A stretch of 7,455 nucleotides of DNA from Actinomycetota bacterium (GTDB lineage: Bacteria > Actinomycetota > Actinomycetes > Mycobacteriales > Mycobacteriaceae), in assembly GCA_005787665.1 (NCBI GenBank), contig SYAB01000327.1, positions 1-7,455 on the forward strand, given 5' to 3'. The notes under the pieces are model-generated. The model was not told the DNA's origin. It made no database searches and saw nothing but the letters and a program-made list of their open reading frames with translations. Numbering within the stretch: position 1 is the first letter of the stretch; every line of letters begins with the position of its first letter. Below are positions 5,359-7,455 of the stretch, piece by piece. The translations under genes and the position numbers were made by a program.

Positions 5359-6335
5359 ACGCGACGCTGTCGATGACGCCGACGGGCTGGTTCCAGGTTG
5401 CCTGGTCGGCGGAGATCGGTCCGGGCGAGGTCCACCGGATGACCTATTTCGGCCGGGACATGGTGGCCTGGCGCGCCCGGTCCGGCCGGCTCAGTGTGAT
5501 GGACGCCTACTGCGAGCACCTCGGCGCTCACCTGGGTCACGGCGGCCACGTCGACGGTGAGGCCATCGCGTGCCCCTTCCACGGTTGGCAGTGGGACGCC
5601 GAGGGGCGCAACGTCTGCATCCCCTACGAGCCCCGACCCAACCCGGGTCGCCGGATGCGCACATACCCGGTGATCGAGCGCAACGAATCGGTCTACGTCT
5701 GGCATGACGTGGCCCGGCGCGAGCCCACGTTCGGGGTCCCGGATCTCTTCGCCGACTTCGGTGATGGCGCCACGGCGGCCGACTACTACCCGCAGCAGCG
5801 TCTCTATCGGCCGGGGGTCCGCCTGCACCCGCAGTACGTGCTCGAAAACGGCGTCGACTTCGCCCATTTCAGGTTCGTGCACAAGACGCCGATCGTTCCG
5901 TTGTTCACCCGCCATGACTTCTCCGGGCCGGTGTGCTACGTGGACTTCACCGTCACCTTCGAGGGCGACGACGGCCAGTCCATCGATGAGGTCACCAGCG
6001 GTGTGGAGGCGATCAACGGTGGTCTGGGAGTGGCGGTGACCAAGAGTTGGGGGATGGTGGACAACCGCACCATCTCGGCTGTGACTCCGGTGGACGAGCA
6101 CACCTGTGACGTCAGATTCATGGTCTACATCGGGCGCGTCGACGATTCGGAGAAATCCGAACGGCGGGCGACGGCGTTCGGCCAGATGGTGATCGACCAG
6201 TTCGAGGCCGACATCGAGATCTGGTCGCATCAGCGCTACCGCGCCACTCCGGCGCTGGCTCCATCGGAGCAGAAGAGCTTCACGGCCTTCCGGACATGGG
6301 CGGCCCAGTTCTATCCCGAAAGCGCAGGTGCATGA
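5352..6335 (+). CDS. KshA-like Rieske non-heme iron oxygenase (terminal oxygenase component)
   Basis: A 327-residue oxygenase from GTG 5352 (320 from the alternative ATG 5373). The N-terminal Rieske domain has Cys54-x-His56 and Cys74-x2-His77 (YCEHLGAH, then CPFHGWQW), binding a [2Fe-2S] cluster. The catalytic domain has ENGVDFAHFRFVH with Asp169 as electron-bridge residue and iron ligands His172 and His177; the third ligand is probably Asp287 in EADIEIW. The C-terminal DIEIW-SHQRY and the final R-x-W-x2-QFY resemble KshA, the 3-ketosteroid 9-alpha-hydroxylase oxygenase, as I recall it, but the protein is about 60 residues shorter and the residues after the iron ligands differ, so the substrate is probably not the classical steroid. 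It would need an electron donor such as a KshB-like reductase, absent here. The stop overlaps the next start (ATGA), so the two products are made together. GTG 5352 is preferred because of the -10-like element 6 bases upstream and the lack of a ribosome site before ATG 5373. Confidence 0.92.
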   Translation: MSNATLSMTPTGWFQVAWSAEIGPGEVHRMTYFGRDMVAWRARSGRLSVMDAYCEHLGAHLGHGGHVDGEAIACPFHGWQWDAEGRNVCIPYEPRPNPGRRMRTYPVIERNESVYVWHDVARREPTFGVPDLFADFGDGATAADYYPQQRLYRPGVRLHPQYVLENGVDFAHFRFVHKTPIVPLFTRHDFSGPVCYVDFTVTFEGDDGQSIDEVTSGVEAINGGLGVAVTKSWGMVDNRTISAVTPVDEHTCDVRFMVYIGRVDDSEKSERRATAFGQMVIDQFEADIEIWSHQRYRATPALAPSEQKSFTAFRTWAAQFYPESAGA

Positions 6336-7429
6336 ACAGGATTCGCGTATTCCAGGTCGCCACCGGCAACGTCGGCACCGAGATGATCAAACGCATCAGC
6401 CGTCGGCCGGACCTGCAACTCGTCGGTTTGCACTGTTACACCCCGGACAAGATCGGCCGCGACGCCGGTGAGATCGCCGGGATTGGACCGATCGGTGTGA
6501 TCGCCACCGGCACCGTCGAGGAGATCATCGCCGCCCGGCCCGACGTGCTGACCTTCCACGGCGTCTTCCCCGACGAGGATCTCTACGTCCGAGTCCTCGA
6601 GGCCGGTATCAACATCGTCACCACCGCCGACTGGATCACCGGCTGGCATCGCGACACCAACCACCCGCATCACTCCGGCGTGCCGGTGACCCGGCTGCTT
6701 CAGGACGCCTGTCAGAGAGGGGGATCCACCTTCTACGGCACCGGCATGAACCCGGGCGTCAACCAGATTCTCGGCGTGGTCTGCTCGGCGGACGTCGCCG
6801 AGATCGAGAACATCACCACCATCGAATCCGTCGACGTGTCCTGCCACCACTCCGCCGACACCTGGAAGGAGGTGGGCTACGGCCTGCCCGTCGACGACCC
6901 CGACCTGCCCGGGATGCTGGAGTGCTACACCCGGGTATTCACCGACGGCGTGCTGATGATGGCGGACTGCTTCGACCTCGACCTCGACGAGGTGACGTTC
7001 AACTACGAACTCGGCGCCTGCACCCGCGACGTCGACCTCGGCTGGTACCAGCTCCCGAAGGGGTCACTGGGCGCCAGCTACATCACCTACCAGGGCCTGA
7101 TCGACGGGGTCCCCAAGATCGAGACCCACCTCGAATGGCAGATGACCCCGCACACCGACCCGCACTGGGATATCAAGGGCTGCTACATCACTCAGATCAT
7201 CGGCGACCCACAGGTCTACAACAAACACATGATCTTTCCGCGACCTGGCATCGACCTGGCCGACCCGGCGTCGTTCGCCTCGATCGGCATGACCGTCACC
7301 GGCATGCCCGCGCTCAACGCCATCGCCACTGTCGTCGCGGCTCCGCCGGGGCTGCTCACGAGCGCGGACCTGCCACTGCGCGGCTTCGCCGGCCGGTTCA
7401 CGCAGGCCCCCGAACTGTTCGTTGAGTGA
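6332..7429 (+). CDS. DapB/Ord-type NAD(P)-dependent dehydrogenase (dihydrodipicolinate reductase-like)
   Basis: A 365-residue protein. Residues 1-105 form a Rossmann domain: the first strand IRVFQVATGNVG carries the nucleotide-binding glycines Gly12 and Gly15, with TFHGVFPDEDLY and AGINIVTTADW following as in the DapB N-terminal fold (PF01113). Residues ~130-365 resemble the C-terminal domain of 2,4-diaminopentanoate dehydrogenase (Ord)-type proteins, with GTGMNPGVNQIL at 136-147. These mycobacterial proteins are usually labelled dihydrodipicolinate reductase or amine dehydrogenase family. At 365 residues it is far longer than true DapB (about 245-270), so lysine synthesis is unlikely. It probably oxidises or reduces an amine, imine or related group; the substrate is unknown. 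ATG 6332 overlaps the Rieske stop by 4 bases, implying translational coupling; a weak AGGTG lies just before it. Reading upstream to 6296 adds only residues that overlap the Rieske gene and precede the Rossmann strand. Confidence 0.88.
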   Translation: MNRIRVFQVATGNVGTEMIKRISRRPDLQLVGLHCYTPDKIGRDAGEIAGIGPIGVIATGTVEEIIAARPDVLTFHGVFPDEDLYVRVLEAGINIVTTADWITGWHRDTNHPHHSGVPVTRLLQDACQRGGSTFYGTGMNPGVNQILGVVCSADVAEIENITTIESVDVSCHHSADTWKEVGYGLPVDDPDLPGMLECYTRVFTDGVLMMADCFDLDLDEVTFNYELGACTRDVDLGWYQLPKGSLGASYITYQGLIDGVPKIETHLEWQMTPHTDPHWDIKGCYITQIIGDPQVYNKHMIFPRPGIDLADPASFASIGMTVTGMPALNAIATVVAAPPGLLTSADLPLRGFAGRFTQAPELFVE

Positions 7430-7455
7430 GGAGCCACGCAGAGGGTTACTCGCAC

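Noticed and set aside
4544..5359. In-frame upstream extension of the flavoenzyme reading frame (open to 5359, about 270 extra codons)
   Set aside because: It runs antisense through the M15 lipoprotein gene, shows no recognisable domain, and places the FAD motif far from the N-terminus. The family begins just before that motif, and GTG 4543 fits with a -10-like element.
5238..6230. Minus-strand open frame of 330 codons opposite the Rieske gene
   Set aside because: Antisense shadow. The sense frame has complete Rieske and iron-binding motifs.
5352..6335. True KshA (cholesterol 9-alpha-hydroxylase oxygenase)
   Set aside because: It is about 60 residues shorter, differs in the segment after the iron ligands, lacks nearby steroid-degradation genes, and shows no KstR-type AACnnGTT site in the promoter.
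6922..7425. Plus-strand open frame inside the dehydrogenase gene
   Set aside because: Out-of-frame Arg/His/Pro-rich shadow of an intact conserved gene.
7430..7455. Start of another gene after the dehydrogenase
   Set aside because: AGGAG at 7429-7433 looks like a ribosome site, but no ATG or GTG follows at a suitable distance before the window ends.

Overview
The window is very GC-rich actinobacterial DNA, most likely from a Mycobacterium/Mycolicibacterium-type organism. Three things point there: two secreted PE-PPE-domain serine hydrolases, an MPT64/TB22.2-like secreted protein, and frequent GTG starts with a -10-like element placed so close that the transcript would begin at the start codon (a leaderless arrangement common in mycobacteria). 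It reads as ordinary chromosome. I see no insertion sequence, phage gene, CRISPR array, tRNA or rRNA.

Layout. (A) 1-3161, secreted-protein block. A PE-PPE hydrolase on the minus strand (its 3' end runs off the left edge) is divergent from an MPT64-like protein at 1442-2131. A second, shorter PE-PPE hydrolase follows at 2190-3161. All three carry Sec signal peptides, so this block makes envelope or extracellular proteins, probably handling acyl lipids. (B) 3164-4543, minus strand: an RclA-like FAD/NAD(P) disulfide oxidoreductase, whose stop lies 2 bp from the stop of the second PE-PPE gene. (C) 4613-5311, plus strand: a lipoprotein with an M15/VanY-type zinc peptidase domain, divergent from (B) across 69 bp that contain a perfect 8-9-8 inverted repeat. 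(D) 5352-7429, plus strand: a KshA-like Rieske non-heme iron oxygenase and a DapB/Ord-type Rossmann dehydrogenase, overlapping by ATGA and so almost certainly one transcription and translation unit.

How the parts may work together. The Rieske oxygenase and the dehydrogenase look like two steps on one small molecule, whose identity the sequence does not reveal. No reductase/ferredoxin partner for the Rieske enzyme is present in the window. The flavoenzyme looks like a redox-defence enzyme and the M15 lipoprotein like a peptidoglycan enzyme; their shared divergent promoter region may link their control. Five of the seven starts have an A-N-N-N-T element 6-8 bases upstream. Three of these promoter/start regions also carry an inverted repeat (1427-1439, 4546-4570, 5345-5358).

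There is no gene-free stretch longer than 100 bases. The gaps are 1351-1441, 2132-2189, 3162-3163, 4544-4612, 5312-5351 and 7430-7455. The last holds an AGGAG at 7429-7433 with no start codon at a suitable distance inside the window.
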